A DNA stretch of 64,000 nucleotides from Celeribacter baekdonensis (GTDB taxonomy: Bacteria > Pseudomonadota > Alphaproteobacteria > Rhodobacterales > Rhodobacteraceae). Positions 46,611 through 56,184 of this stretch are shown in pieces. The stretch is from NCBI RefSeq assembly GCF_900102315.1, contig NZ_FNBL01000018.1:16934-80933 (forward strand), in the 5' to 3' direction. A model generated the notes under the pieces. It was not told the DNA's origin. It saw only the letters and a list, made by a program, of their open reading frames with translations, and searched no databases. Each line of letters begins with the position of its first letter. The first letter of the stretch is position 1. A program made the position numbers and the translations under genes.

Positions 46611-47626
46611 ACGCGCGCCGGGTGAACGGGGCGGTGGAATACCTGCACAAGGACCAACTCGGCTCGGTCAAACTGATCACTGCGGCGGATGGCAGCCTGG
46701 TCAAAACCTCCAGCTACGCACCCTTTGGTGAGGCTTTTGACGAAATGCTCAGCCTCACCCGCGCGGATGAGACCAAGGGCTTCATCGGCGAACGCTATGA
46801 CGCCGATGCGGGCCTGCAATACCTCAACGCCCGCTACTACGACCCCCGCCTCGGCCTGTTCATCCAGCCCGATTGGCTTGATCCTATTCAGCCGGGCGTC
46901 GGGTTGAACAGGTACTCCTATTCCGCTAACGATCCCGTCAATCTAAGCGATCCGGGTGGGAATTTATTCAAAGAAATCGGGGAATTTTTGGGTAGCGTTG
47001 CTGATGGAATGAAGCTTGGCCTTTCCAAGGGAACGGCTGGTGCACTTTCAGAAATTAGCGCAACGCCGAATACACCCGAGAATACTCCTATGGGCTATGC
47101 TATGGCGAACGCAGGCGCTAAATTGGATCATTTTCTAGGAATAGATCATTGGAGTTCGAGAGTTGGTATTGATAGCTCTGTTTTTGATTCGGGTCACCAC
47201 ACCCAATCTGTAACGGCTAGTGGGGTTTCGGCAGCTGAAATTCCTACCGCGATGACAGATATAGATAACTTTTCTCTTCGAGGGAAAACGATATTTTATC
47301 ATTACACAGACGATGCGGGTTTGGCAGGGATTTTGTCCTCTCAATCACTATTGCCCTCGACGATTGCGGCCAATCCCAAAGACGCACGGTATGGAAATGG
47401 GCAATATGTGACCGATATCATACCAGGCACTAGATCGAATGCCTCACTGTCTCAAACGTTTATCCGAAACCGATTTCAAGGGCAAAAGTTCAAGAATTTT
47501 GTCGCTATAGATATAACTGGGCTACCCGTTGTGAATGGACGTCCTCACGTCTACGTTATTCCAAATGATGCTCCCCTTCCTTTGGCAGGGAGAATTGTGG
47601 CCGCAGGCCCAAACAACTTGGAGTAA
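46611..47626 (+). pseudogene. Rhs cassette 10, ADP-ribosyltransferase (HYD1-type) toxin
   Basis: Core from [18 protein letters not shown] to [12 protein letters not shown], then a linker and a tip with KTIFYHYTDDAGLAGILSSQ, KDARYGNGQYVTDIIPGTRS and FKNFVAIDITGLPVVNGRPH. The H-Y-T / G-x-Y-x-T-D pattern is that of Tox-ART-HYD1, a toxin transferring ADP-ribose from NAD. Ends 4 bases before the immunity gene. Frame is intact but there is no native start. Confidence 0.72.
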
Positions 47627-47630
47627 GTCA

Positions 47631-47930
47631 ATGTACTATCTGAAAGGCGTCTTCACGCAGAAATTTGACCCAAGATGTCACGTGCAATATTGTGAAATTG
47701 GTGATGATTTATTTGCACTAAGAAGTGTTGAAAAACTCTGGGATGGCCGATTAGGCTATTCTTCAGTTGAACAAACTGATGGCACTAATGGCGTGTATCT
47801 TCCGCAAGAAAAATTTCCTCATGCTAAAGATATTTGGGATTCTAAAAATGAGTTTCATTCAGAAATCATTTCAAAGGCTGAATTCGAAAAGATATGGCTG
47901 ATAGCAAAAAACATGGGAGATTCTTCTTAA
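47631..47930 (+). CDS. DUF6881-like immunity protein
   Basis: A 99-residue cytosolic protein starting MYYLKGVFTQKFDPRCHVQY with CEIGDDLFALRSVEKLWDGR and ISKAEFEKIWLIAKNM, which I recall from the DUF6881 family. TTGGAG precedes the ATG. Paired by position with the ADP-ribosyltransferase tip. Confidence 0.58.
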   Translation: MYYLKGVFTQKFDPRCHVQYCEIGDDLFALRSVEKLWDGRLGYSSVEQTDGTNGVYLPQEKFPHAKDIWDSKNEFHSEIISKAEFEKIWLIAKNMGDSS

Positions 47931-48036
47931 AACGAGAGATCTTTGCATACGATTTAGTGCTGGCGCGACCCCAACGAGATTTTGTCGCAACCAAACACGA
48001 ACATATTCCCGACGCATGCGCCGAAGGGGCTTATAT

Positions 48037-49268
48037 TTCTGAACGGAACCTATGTCAGCCTGACCTATGACGCCAATGGCAACATGATCCGCTCGTTTGA
48101 CGGCCGGACTATGGTCTATGATGGCGAAAACCGCCCGCTGAGCGTCACCGCCTCGGGGCAGACCACGGCCTATGGCTACTGGCCCGATGGATCGCGCGCG
48201 TTCAAAACCGAAGACAGCGGCGCGCCGACAGAGGCCAAAACGGTCTACTTTGGCCCGATCGAAATCCGCGACTTCGGGACCGGCACCGGCGAAACCGTTC
48301 TGAGCTACCAACACCCGAACGCGCGGCGTGAAAACGGTGTGGTGCACTACCTGCACAAGGACCAGCTCGGCTCCGTCAAACTGGTCACCGCGGCGGATGG
48401 CACGCTGGTCAAAACCTCCACCTACGCGCCCTTTGGTGAGGCTTTTGACGAAATGCTCAGCCTCACCCGCGCGGATGAGACCAAGGGCTTCATCGGCGAA
48501 CGCTATGACGCCGACGCAGGGCTGCAATACCTCAATGCACGGTATTACGACCCGAGGTTGGGGCTGTTCATTCAACCCGATTGGCTCGATCCGACGCAGC
48601 CGGGGGTCGGGCTGAATAGGTACAGCTACTCCGCAAATGATCCGGTGAATCTGAGGGATCCGAGTGGGAATGCTGTTGAAACTGTATGGGATGCGTTTAA
48701 TGCATTATTTGGCGCAGCAAGCTTCGGAAGGAATATTGCAGCTGGCAATTATGGCGCAGCTCTTTTTGACGGAATAGGCGTTGCCGCAGATGTATCAGCA
48801 ACCGCAATTCCTGGAGTGCCCGGAGGGGCAACGGCAGCTTTGAATATTGGGCGTATCGCCAAGGCGGGTTATGCGGTAAAACGAAGCAGCACCCGGCTTG
48901 CTGGCCTGGCTATCAAGGGAAAAAACGCTCAAACATTTACTCGTGCTCAGCGCGAAATTACCGGCGGACTTAATCAGCTCGGCGCAGATGACATCATGGG
49001 CGCGGTGAAAGAGAGCATGGGGATACAGGTCCGTGATCGTGCTGGAAAGTTACGAGACCACGTTAAAGAAGTCACACAAGGTATTGACGGTTTGAAAAAG
49101 GGCGCATATCGCCTTGAAAAATTGCTTGATGATCCAAGGATCACAGGGAAGGACAGAGAAATTATCCAAGAAGCTATCAATGATGCTCGACAACATGCAC
49201 AGCGAGTTCAGGATACCCTTGACGCGGCGCGGGAAGCAGCTGAGAAAGTAAAGGATGCCTTGGACTAA
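48037..49268 (+). pseudogene. Rhs cassette 11, Ntox28-like toxin
   Basis: The longest core in the + half with cassette 3, from [20 protein letters not shown] through [20 protein letters not shown] to [12 protein letters not shown]. Pre-toxin helices follow, then a helical tip with [20 protein letters not shown] and [20 protein letters not shown], similar to the Ntox28 domain (predicted RNase). Stop shares one base with the immunity start. No N-terminus. Confidence 0.6.
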
Positions 49269-49843
49269 TGGATATCGAAACACGTTTGAATTACATTTGG
49301 CAGGCCCGCAAATCTGATCGGGACATTTCCGAGGAAGATAGAGCTCTGGTCCGTGACATGTTTTGGGGAGACTTGGAGCACCAATTTGACGCCGGCTTAT
49401 ACGCTTATGCCTTGCTGTTTGACTGTGACGATCAGGGCCTGCAACGCTACCGAACGGCATTTGAATATTTTCGCGAGAATGACATTTTCGATCAGAGAGC
49501 GGCAGCCGCGATCACGGCGGTCTGTAATTACTGGCATTCCGCACGTTATTTCGAACCGGAATTGAGAGCCGTTATGCAGGAATGGCCTTGGGAGGAAGAG
49601 GCGACTGTCTGTACCGCAGCAATCATATATTTCGCGACCTTAACATTTGATACAAAGTCTCAAGAACGCTTGAATTTCCTGAAAAAAATTGCGTTTGATC
49701 TGTATGGCAGTATGGAAATAACCGACGATGACTTTCTGAAGGATATAGTTATTAGCGCATGCTATGGGGTGCGAACTAACTACCGAAGATTGCGTCAGAC
49801 GATTCATACCAAGGAAGATTTACTCGGATTTAAGTTTCAATAA
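49268..49843 (+). CDS. Helical immunity protein of the Ntox28-like cassette
   Basis: A 191-residue all-helical protein starting MDIETRLNYIWQARKSDRDI, HEAT-repeat-like in rhythm, ending IHTKEDLLGFKFQ. The start shares one base with the toxin stop. A degraded second copy of its C-terminal half lies at 50251-50512. Followed at 49905 by a gspK-like fragment on the other strand. Confidence 0.6.
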   Translation: MDIETRLNYIWQARKSDRDISEEDRALVRDMFWGDLEHQFDAGLYAYALLFDCDDQGLQRYRTAFEYFRENDIFDQRAAAAITAVCNYWHSARYFEPELRAVMQEWPWEEEATVCTAAIIYFATLTFDTKSQERLNFLKKIAFDLYGSMEITDDDFLKDIVISACYGVRTNYRRLRQTIHTKEDLLGFKFQ

Positions 49844-49904
49844 ACGCGATTTCTATGCGCTTTATGAGGCTTAATATAGAGGTAGGTATAGGAATTATTT
49901 CATA

Positions 49905-50250
49905 TGTTGAGGCCGCAGAACTATCTCCACCACCTCCGGCTGCTTCGCCCGTCCCTTCGCCCCATCCACACCCGCCAAAGCCTCTAACAATTCCACAGGC
50001 ATTGTCGCCGGATTGATCTGTGCGCGCCCGGAAGCTTGGGTCAAAACTGGTCGCAACGCGGGATCGAGCTCTAAGAGCGCCATGGACTGCTCCAAGCTCG
50101 CCGCGCGGCTGCCATTGGGCCAGTTCGACAGCATCTCTTCACGCCGCGCAAAAAAACCTCCGCATCGATCCCGAGTGCGGTGAGGACTTCCTCCGGGGCG
50201 TGATAGATGTCGACAAGGCCCGCGACGTCCTGATAGCGCAGCTCCCAAGT
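49905..50250 (-). pseudogene. gspK-like fragment 1
   Basis: Reverse strand, allowing one frame change, reads QTWELRYQDVAGLVDIYHAP, then REEMLSNWPNGSRAASLEQS, SGRAQINPATMPVELLEALA and PEVVEIVLRP. The two successive PEEVLTAL / PVELLEAL helix-hairpin motifs resemble GspK, the type II secretion minor pseudopilin. It cannot be functional. It is joined directly to a truncated immunity gene at 50251. Confidence 0.45.
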
Positions 50251-50512
50251 TTGGCCTTGGGAGGAAGAAGATAACGTCTGCATCCGGGCGATGAGCTATT
50301 TCTCAGGATTAACCTTTGAGACTAAGTCGCAAGAGAGATTGGAGTATTTGAAAAAAGTTGCATTTGAGCGGTTTGATAACGCTGATTGGTCCGAAGAGCT
50401 TGTGTTGAAAGAAACGATCATTGATGCATGTTATGGTATACGAGCCTACCGTCGCGATTTATGTGAGACTATTCATACCAAGGAAGATCTGCTCGGGTTC
50501 GAGTTTCAATAG
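50251..50512 (+). pseudogene. Truncated duplicate of the Ntox28-cassette immunity gene
   Basis: Reads WPWEEEDNVCIRAMSYFSGL through IHTKEDLLGFEFQ, clearly homologous to residues 106-191 of the protein at 49268-49843 but diverged, with its first half replaced by the gspK-like fragment. An internal ATG at 50291 could give a 73-residue product of doubtful function. Confidence 0.7.
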
Positions 50513-50518
50513 CGCCAT

Positions 50519-50586
50519 CGACTGTTCCAAAGCCGCCGGTCGGCGGTCGTGACCTGCCTGACAGTATGTCTTCTTGCCTCGTGAAA
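50519..50586 (-). pseudogene. gspK-like fragment 2
   Basis: Reverse strand reads TRQEDILSGRSR and, in the next frame, AALEQSMALLKLE, matching the middle of the fragment at 49905-50250. It lies immediately after the second immunity copy, as fragment 1 follows the first. Confidence 0.42.
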
Positions 50587-50861
50587 TGGGCAAGGTTGAA
50601 TACCTGCACAAGGACCAACTTGGCTCGGTCAAACTGATCACCGCAGCAGACGGCACACTGGTCAAACGCTCGACCTACGCGCCCTATGGTGAGGCTTTTG
50701 ACGAGATGCTCAGCCTCACCCGCGCCGACGAGACCAAGGGCAACACCTGCGAGCGTTTCGACGCCGACGCAGGGCTGCAATACCTCAACGCCCGCTACTA
50801 TGACCCCCGCCTCGGCCTGTTCATCCCGCCCGATTGGCTTGATCCTACTCAGCCAGCATAA
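50587..50861 (+). pseudogene. Rhs core remnant 12
   Basis: Reads [20 protein letters not shown] to [14 protein letters not shown] and a stop at 50859-50861, losing the GVG...NDPVN end of the core. The toxin tail continues in the same frame after the stop. Confidence 0.75.
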
Positions 50862-50876
50862 ACACAAGCAGATGAG

Positions 50877-51146
50877 ATGTGGAGAGGGAACGCTCCAGAT
50901 CAAGTTGAGCCAGGAATTACACATATACAACATGAGAAATATAATCCTCGCACAGGAGAGCTTGAAGTTTCTGATGCCGAATATGATCAATATGGCAGGC
51001 AAGTTTACCGTACTGACCATACTGATCACGGCTATCCCTCAGACCACAGCAACCCCCATTCACATGAAAGGGAATATGGTCCTAGATACGGTCCTAAAGG
51101 CAGAGAAACTCGCATAAACAAGCAAGACGATAAAATATCGAATTAG
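50877..51146 (+). pseudogene. Histidine-rich toxin tip
   Basis: An 89-residue frame, cut from its core by a stop at 50861. It contains PGITHIQHEKYNPRTGELEV and the His cluster RTDHTDHGYPSDHSNPHSHE. The TDH...H..PHxH pattern suggests a metal-dependent nuclease-like tip, but I cannot name the family. A possible internal ATG exists, so expression is not excluded. Confidence 0.45.
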
Positions 51147-51172
51147 TGCGATGTAATGAAGGGGTAAAAGGA

Positions 51173-51514
51173 ATGAATACAACGGTCGCAATGGAACTTA
51201 TTAACTCTGGAGAAATAGATGATTTCTATATCGACAGATTTTCCCTCTCATGGGACGCGGAAAGCTATGGATATGATTTGAGTCTATGCGTGAGCGGTCC
51301 CGACAACCACTCAAAAAGGTATACATTTTTATTTGCAAGTGTGGTTGACGTCGCGGCCCCAAGTCTAGGAAAAGGACGAACTCAGGTTGGGTCTCCGCGA
51401 ATGGAGGTGCACCACGACGGTTGGGATGGTCCTCGTTTCGACATGTTTGATGTCGAAGGTGATGGGCTAAGTTTCAGTTTCAAGAATATCCGGCTATTAA
51501 ATAAAAACAGTTGA
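51173..51514 (+). CDS. Immunity protein, family not recognised
   Basis: A 113-residue cytosolic protein starting MNTTVAMELINSGEIDDFYI, with beta-rich body (YGYDLSLCVSGPDN; FDMFDVEGDGLSFSFKNIRL). AAAAGGA lies just before the ATG. Paired by position with the histidine-rich tip. Confidence 0.5.
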   Translation: MNTTVAMELINSGEIDDFYIDRFSLSWDAESYGYDLSLCVSGPDNHSKRYTFLFASVVDVAAPSLGKGRTQVGSPRMEVHHDGWDGPRFDMFDVEGDGLSFSFKNIRLLNKNS

Positions 51515-51585
51515 TTGTGGTCATGTGCATACTGCTCTACGGGATTTGTTCAGTTCCAAGGAACAGAGATTGCGTAACAATCAAG

Positions 51586-51965
51586 AAAGGACCAGCTCGG
51601 CTCCGTCAAACTGATCACCGCAGCAGACGGCAGCCTGGTCAAAACCTCCACCTACGCGCCGTTTGGTGAGGCTTTTGACGAAATGCTCAGCCTCACCCGC
51701 GCCGACGAGACCAAGGGCAACACCTGCGAGCGTTTCGACGCCGACGCAGGCCTGCAATACCTCAACGCCCGCTACTATGACCCCCGCCTCGGCATGTTCA
51801 TCCAGCCCGATTGGTTCGATCCAACCCAGCAAGGCGTCGGGTTGAACAGGTTCGCCTATTCCGCAAATGATCCGGTGAATCTGAGAGATCCGGGCGGAAA
51901 TGACTTTATTGCAACTTGTGTGGGGTGCGGACTGACTAGACTTGCTTATGAGCTAACGGCTATCC
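51586..51965 (+). pseudogene. Rhs cassette 13, truncated duplicate of cassette 9
   Basis: Core from [20 protein letters not shown] to [12 protein letters not shown], then [20 protein letters not shown], the first residues of the tip at 45256-46013, after which homology ends abruptly at about 51965. No immunity gene follows on this strand. This is the last rightward cassette. Confidence 0.7.
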
Positions 51966-52159
51966 CCAAGCCCTCCCGAATACCGAAAGGGCAAAAGTGG
52001 ACGACTTTTACGCCGCCTGCGACAACACAATGCCGCCGCTACCGTGGCCGAGTATTGCTCCGCCGGTTACAGGCTGGAAGGTGTCGATGGGATGAAGGGT
52101 CGTTCGAGGCAGCCGGAAACCGTGGAGATCTCGGATGTTCGATTGCGGCGGGGAAATCC
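51966..52159. other. Unassigned sequence at the inversion point
   Basis: About 200 bases between the last rightward cassette and the first leftward material. A frame ending [20 protein letters not shown] is open here but matches nothing I know. It must contain or adjoin the breakpoint at which cassette orientation flips. Confidence 0.35.
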
Positions 52160-52219
52160 CGGCTGATCGACCTCAGGGCGGAACCCTTTGTGGTGAAAGA
52201 CGTCCTCAGAGGTGTGTGG
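52160..52219 (+). pseudogene. gspE-like fragment 6
   Basis: Forward strand reads [20 protein letters not shown]. First copy in the orientation that belongs to the leftward cassettes. Confidence 0.5.
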
Positions 52220-52299
52220 GGGGCGATCTGTAGGGAGTGTGGGAGAGCGAAGGTCGCAGGCAAACCTCTTCGAGGTAAATGTGACTGCCAAATCGCGTT

Positions 52300-52659
52300 T
52301 TATCTCCACTCTTGGTTTCCCCATGCTCTGGCAAACTCCTTAATATTAGGAGGCACAATTTTCCATATTGAGGAAGTCTCCGGAAGTAAAGCAACAAGGC
52401 TTTCAACAAAACCAACCGCAATCAAGTTCGATACATCATCATCATTTTGAGTATCAAAGCTGCTTTCCATCAGAGCCAACATAGATTTTGTACTTTCGCT
52501 ATCTACGCCTCCTTCGGAGATGCACTTTGCCAACTCGGACATAAAGGCGTACGGAAAAATCTCTCCCTGATTGGCGTTCAAGTGATCGGCAAGTAACGGT
52601 CTAAGAGTTGGGTTTTCGAAGACAACCTTCCCAACGAAAGCCACTTGGATTTCTGACAT
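52300..52659 (-). CDS. DUF7674-like immunity protein
   Basis: A 119-residue cytosolic helical protein starting [20 protein letters not shown]. Seen: [20 protein letters not shown] and [20 protein letters not shown], a pattern I recall from DUF7674. Begins 2 bases after the toxin stop. Intact although its toxin is frameshifted. Confidence 0.6.
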   Translation of the reverse strand: MSEIQVAFVGKVVFENPTLRPLLADHLNANQGEIFPYAFMSELAKCISEGGVDSESTKSMLALMESSFDTQNDDDVSNLIAVGFVESLVALLPETSSIWKIVPPNIKEFARAWGNQEWR

Positions 52660-52661
52660 AA

Positions 52662-53404
52662 CTATTTGCCCCCTGTTGCTGTCAAGACTTTGTGGAGCAA
52701 CGTTTCTGCCTCAAAGATGTCTGCGCTGAGAGTGCCGCTCGCTTCTGCTGTCTTAAGCCAGCGCTGAAGCCGCCTACCTGTTTCAACAAGTTTTTTGCCA
52801 TGGCTGCGACCATGTACAAGTGTACCAGTCGCCTGTTCGTGAAGATATGCGCCCATAGTCGTACCGTCCCCAACGCGCTTAGGATTTGCCACTCCTTTGT
52901 AGACATTGTCAACGATTGACTGAAGTGTGCTATCTACGACTTTTGGCTTTGTAGCGCCAGGAACTTTTACTGCCGCTTCGCAGCTGCGCGTGTTAGGCCA
53001 AAGTAGGCTTGTGCTTCGCCAAACGTTGCAGCCGTTAGGGCCGCCTCAACAATCGTCAACCCTGCATTCAGTGCCGCCGATCCATATTCTTCATTGGTGA
53101 CGTCGGAGCGAGCCCGATCCCAAGCGACCTGACCAGGTACAGTGGCTCGCAAAATAGGGGCGCTTCTGATTTCAGTTCGGCCATTGGGATCGATACTAGA
53201 TGTCTGCTTGAATAGGTCTTTGAAGTCGTCCCAGTCGTTGTACCAAGCGTTGCCAAACGGATCCATGAGGTTCACCGGATCATTAGAACTGTAGCTGTAC
53301 CTGTTCGTGCCTACGCCTTGCTGAGTAGGATCAAGCCAGTCGGGCTGGATGAACAGCCCCAACCTCGGATCGTAGTACCGCGCGTTGAGATATTGCAGGC
53401 CGGC
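52662..53404 (-). pseudogene. Rhs cassette 14, GTTM-type toxin broken by a one-base deletion
   Basis: Core from [20 protein letters not shown] to [12 protein letters not shown], then [18 protein letters not shown] and [15 protein letters not shown] followed by a stop at 52967. In the adjacent frame the protein continues naturally as [40 protein letters not shown] and SHGKKLVETGRRLQRWLKTA to 52662. Restoring one G near 52972-52978 rejoins both. The GDGTTM...R..RWL end is a common Rhs tip, probably nuclease. Confidence 0.7.
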
Positions 53405-53409
53405 GTCGG

Positions 53410-53625
53410 TCGACTGGTCCCATCCTCCCTGCGCAGCAATTCCGCTGATACGGCCTATGCGCGATTGATCGACCTCGGGGTGGAGCCGTTTGTTGTGAAA
53501 GACGTGCCGCGCGGGGTGCTGTCACAGGAGTTGGAGATTGTGGCCTGTGAGGCGTGTGGTGGGGCTGGCTGTGAGGAATGCGAGGGGAGTGGGGCGAAGG
53601 GGCGGCGGTTGCGGGCGGAGCTCCT
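53410..53625 (+). pseudogene. gspE-like fragment 7 (longest copy, junction type 2)
   Basis: Forward strand reads [40 protein letters not shown], then [20 protein letters not shown] and RRLRAELL. This is the most complete stretch and shows the ATPase-like [15 protein letters not shown] segment before the tetracysteine motif. No start, so not functional. Confidence 0.65.
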
Positions 53626-53715
53626 GAATCACAATGATCTTTCGACCTGACAACCACAAAGGCTCTTGCGGTCCTACGGCACCCACTTCACCAATCCCGT
53701 TTCGTTGTCACAGGT

Positions 53716-54306
53716 TTAGTTCTCACGGCTATTTGCCAAAGCCGAATGGATCGCTCCCAAAGCACCTTCATCGTAAGTTGACAGCACAGCAGCCCCCTCA
53801 ATGCTGCTTGAGCACGGTCCATACCTGACCTCCGCGCTCCAATAATAATCTGCACGTCGTGCTTGATCGCGAAAGTTATTAAGAATTTCATCTGCTTCTT
53901 CTTTTGAGGATGCGCCCATCACCTCGAAGTAAATCTCATTAGGGGGCAGTGGCTCGAAGACGGTCGAAAGCGCGTACTCGGAGAGAGGAGGCATAACGAT
54001 CATGTTTTTTGGCGGCAAAACATATGCCGCAGCTTCATATCCGTCGCGAAACGCATACGCTGCATCAGCACCATTAGAAAATCTCGGACCAACACTCACA
54101 GCAATGACACACATAGTCTGAGGTGAGTCATTTTCTAGTCCTACGGCAGGTACATAGTCACCTTTAGGTTTCTTTTGAGATGCTGTGACTGAAACAGAGA
54201 TAGACTGCTCACCCAACCCAGCTATATCCGTTTGCACACACGCCGCGAAAAACATGATCGCAAATAAGCTAACAGCCCTGAATGACACAGGCAAAACTGT
54301 CCGCAT
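53716..54306 (-). CDS. Lipoprotein immunity protein of metallopeptidase cassette 15
   Basis: A 196-residue lipoprotein: RTVLPVSFRAVSLFAIMFFA then Ala-Cys gives lipobox FAAC, followed by a periplasmic domain with SKEEADEILNNFRDQARRAD and a Cys in RYGPCSSS. Overlaps the toxin end by 38 bases. Periplasmic placement matches a peptidase toxin acting in the envelope (inference). Confidence 0.62.
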   Translation of the reverse strand: MRTVLPVSFRAVSLFAIMFFAACVQTDIAGLGEQSISVSVTASQKKPKGDYVPAVGLENDSPQTMCVIAVSVGPRFSNGADAAYAFRDGYEAAAYVLPPKNMIVMPPLSEYALSTVFEPLPPNEIYFEVMGASSKEEADEILNNFRDQARRADYYWSAEVRYGPCSSSIEGAAVLSTYDEGALGAIHSALANSREN

Positions 54307-55280
54307 TGTTCCACTCCAATCCATTTTTTAGTGCATCCTGAATGCCGTCTGCACCATACCCCGATCCGGTCCAATCATGATGATCTGCGAGTCCTAAGAA
54401 GGCATGTGCTCCTTCATGTGAGAGTACCCTTAAAGAATTTGCCGAATTATAGCCATTGTCGAGCGCTATAGGTCCGTTCGAGCCCGGACTGGCCCAGCCA
54501 GCAGCGTTTGGATCTCGTGATGTATAGCTACCCAGTAAGCCGTTCCTATTCTTGAAGCGTTTCATCCCAAAGAGTTGTGACATTTGATAGTCAACTTTGT
54601 CATTGGTGACTGAAGCTCCTAGGGCCTCTCTAATAGACAGCTCGGCGATCCCATAGTGTTCAATCGTGACACCTTCCCCCCTTGGCCCCAATCCATTTGC
54701 TACAGAGTTTGCCATTTCTGCAAAACGATTTAACCCGTCAGCGGTGAAATTTCCAATGCCATAGCTCTTTTCAAAGCGTTTTTTAAAATTAGCTAATCCC
54801 GAAAAAAACCCGAAACCCCTTGCCTTGCTCGATTCGATCAATAGCGCGACGCGCCTTATTTGCGCTTGATATCAAATCGTTCCTTGCTTTATCGGCACCA
54901 TCTAGTGCGTTTTCACAATCTCCACCTTTAAGAGAAGAACCACATGACGCATTCCCGTTTGGATCCATCAGATTCACCGGATCATTTGCGGAGTAGCTGT
55001 ACCTATTCGTGCCGACGCCTTGCTGCGTTGGATCAAGCCAGTCGGGTTGGATGAACAGCCCCAGTCTCGGGTCGTAGTACCGCGCGTTGAGGTATTGCTG
55101 GCCTGCGTCGGCGTCGAAACGCTCGCAGGTGTTGCCCTTGGTTTCGCCTGCCGCGGTGAGGCTGAGCGTTTCGTCAAAAGCCTCACCATAGGGCGCGTAG
55201 GTGGAGGTTTTGACAAGGCTGCCGTCTGCTGCGGTGATCAGTTTAATCGAGCCGAGCTGGTCCTTGTGCAGGTATTCTCC
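54269..55280 (-). pseudogene. Rhs cassette 15, zinc-metallopeptidase toxin split at an A7 tract
   Basis: Core from [20 protein letters not shown] to [12 protein letters not shown], then [20 protein letters not shown] to [14 protein letters not shown] and a stop at 54789. In the next frame the tip continues as [20 protein letters not shown] to RVLSHEGAHAFLGLADHHDW and ends 54269. The HEGAH...H segment is a zinc-peptidase-like signature. The frames meet at seven A (plus strand 54802-54808); six A would give one continuous protein. Confidence 0.72.
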
Positions 55281-55292
55281 TATTTCTCTCGA

Positions 55293-55535
55293 TTACAGAG
55301 CGCGGACTTCGCTTATCAATTCAAAGAACTCAGATTCACTGAGTGCAAACTCAGGCCCCGCCTCCATGACCATTAACGTCAGCAATAGGTTGTTCATTTT
55401 TGAGGTCAAATGACGACCATGCTCAGTATAAATCTCGAAGGCCATTTGAGAAACGTCCTCGACAACATACCCGCCTGACACAGACTGCACCAGCATCTCA
55501 GCGAGTTCTTCTCCCGTCAGATTTACTCTTGCCAT
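55293..55535 (-). CDS. Small protein, probable orphan immunity protein
   Basis: An 80-residue helical protein, MARVNLTGEELAEMLVQSVS to FFELISEVRAL, ending 13 bases before an Rhs core of the next cassette. No toxin core precedes it on the right, so it is an orphan. No family recognised. Confidence 0.5.
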   Translation of the reverse strand: MARVNLTGEELAEMLVQSVSGGYVVEDVSQMAFEIYTEHGRHLTSKMNNLLLTLMVMEAGPEFALSESEFFELISEVRAL

Positions 55536-55722
55536 GATTCTAATTCCTTACCAGTGGGGGGAGGAATGCTGCCCCATGACTGGCTAACCGATAATGCTCT
55601 TAGGAGGGCCGCTCTTAACCATGACGACACCGTTTGGCGAAAGTGCTGTAGGGTTCGCTCCCGAGCTACACGGACTTGTACCCAATCAGAATTTCTGGGG
55701 AAATTTCCAATCAATAGTCTTT
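55536..55722. other. Unassigned spacer
   Basis: An open frame on the reverse strand (NSDWVQVRVARERTLQHFRQ) spans this gap and overlaps the 80-residue gene, and could be the tail of a lost toxin. There is no start or family match, so it is left uncalled. Confidence 0.3.
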
Positions 55723-56184
55723 TTAGAACGTGCCAATCTTTCCTATCTGATTGTTTGAATAGCTTCGTACTCTTTCTTGTGGCTGAAACTGAGAAAAACT
55801 CCTCACGGCCCATTGTTCCCACGCTTTGTGTTCTTCTGGTACCATTTGTCCGGATTGAAATTTCTCATTTGATACAGGTAAGAGATGAGAGGTTGCAGTT
55901 TGAATAACTAGGAAAGCGTAGCCCGCAGAGTTTGTTCCAGCGAATACAACTATGGCCGGACCATTCCGCACAGGAAGACGACAAACTAAATTTGTTTCCC
56001 TAGTAATGCACTCACCTTCTTCCGTGGAAATTTTTTCGCGCAGTTTCATTTTGACGAATTGCGCTGCTTCTTCAGCTTGTTCGATGCTCAAAAACTCGAT
56101 GCGTGAGCTTAAGTCCGCGCGAGACAAGCAAGCCGACAGCAAACCAAAAGAAAGTATCAATAAAGCAAAAAGCTTAGTAGCCAT
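55723..56184 (-). CDS. Lipoprotein immunity protein for the second lipase
   Basis: A 153-residue lipoprotein: [16 protein letters not shown] gives lipobox LSAC; the end [20 protein letters not shown] then NQIGKIGTF matches the lipoprotein at 39173-39637. Overlaps the lipase toxin by 11 bases. Homologous pairs in opposite orientation show the whole toxin-immunity unit was duplicated and diverged together. Confidence 0.7.
   Translation of the reverse strand: MATKLFALLILSFGLLSACLSRADLSSRIEFLSIEQAEEAAQFVKMKLREKISTEEGECITRETNLVCRLPVRNGPAIVVFAGTNSAGYAFLVIQTATSHLLPVSNEKFQSGQMVPEEHKAWEQWAVRSFSQFQPQERVRSYSNNQIGKIGTF

Noticed and set aside
36435..51965. The repeated Rhs core copies as a transposon or tandem satellite
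   Set aside because: There are no terminal repeats or transposase tied to the copies; each is a coding core leading into a different tip, which is the Rhs cassette pattern.
53410..53625. Reading the [16 protein letters not shown] segment as a DnaJ-type zinc finger
   Set aside because: DnaJ fingers need four CxxCxGxG repeats; here there are two Cys pairs preceded by [11 protein letters not shown], which fits a GspE/PilB-type C-terminus better.
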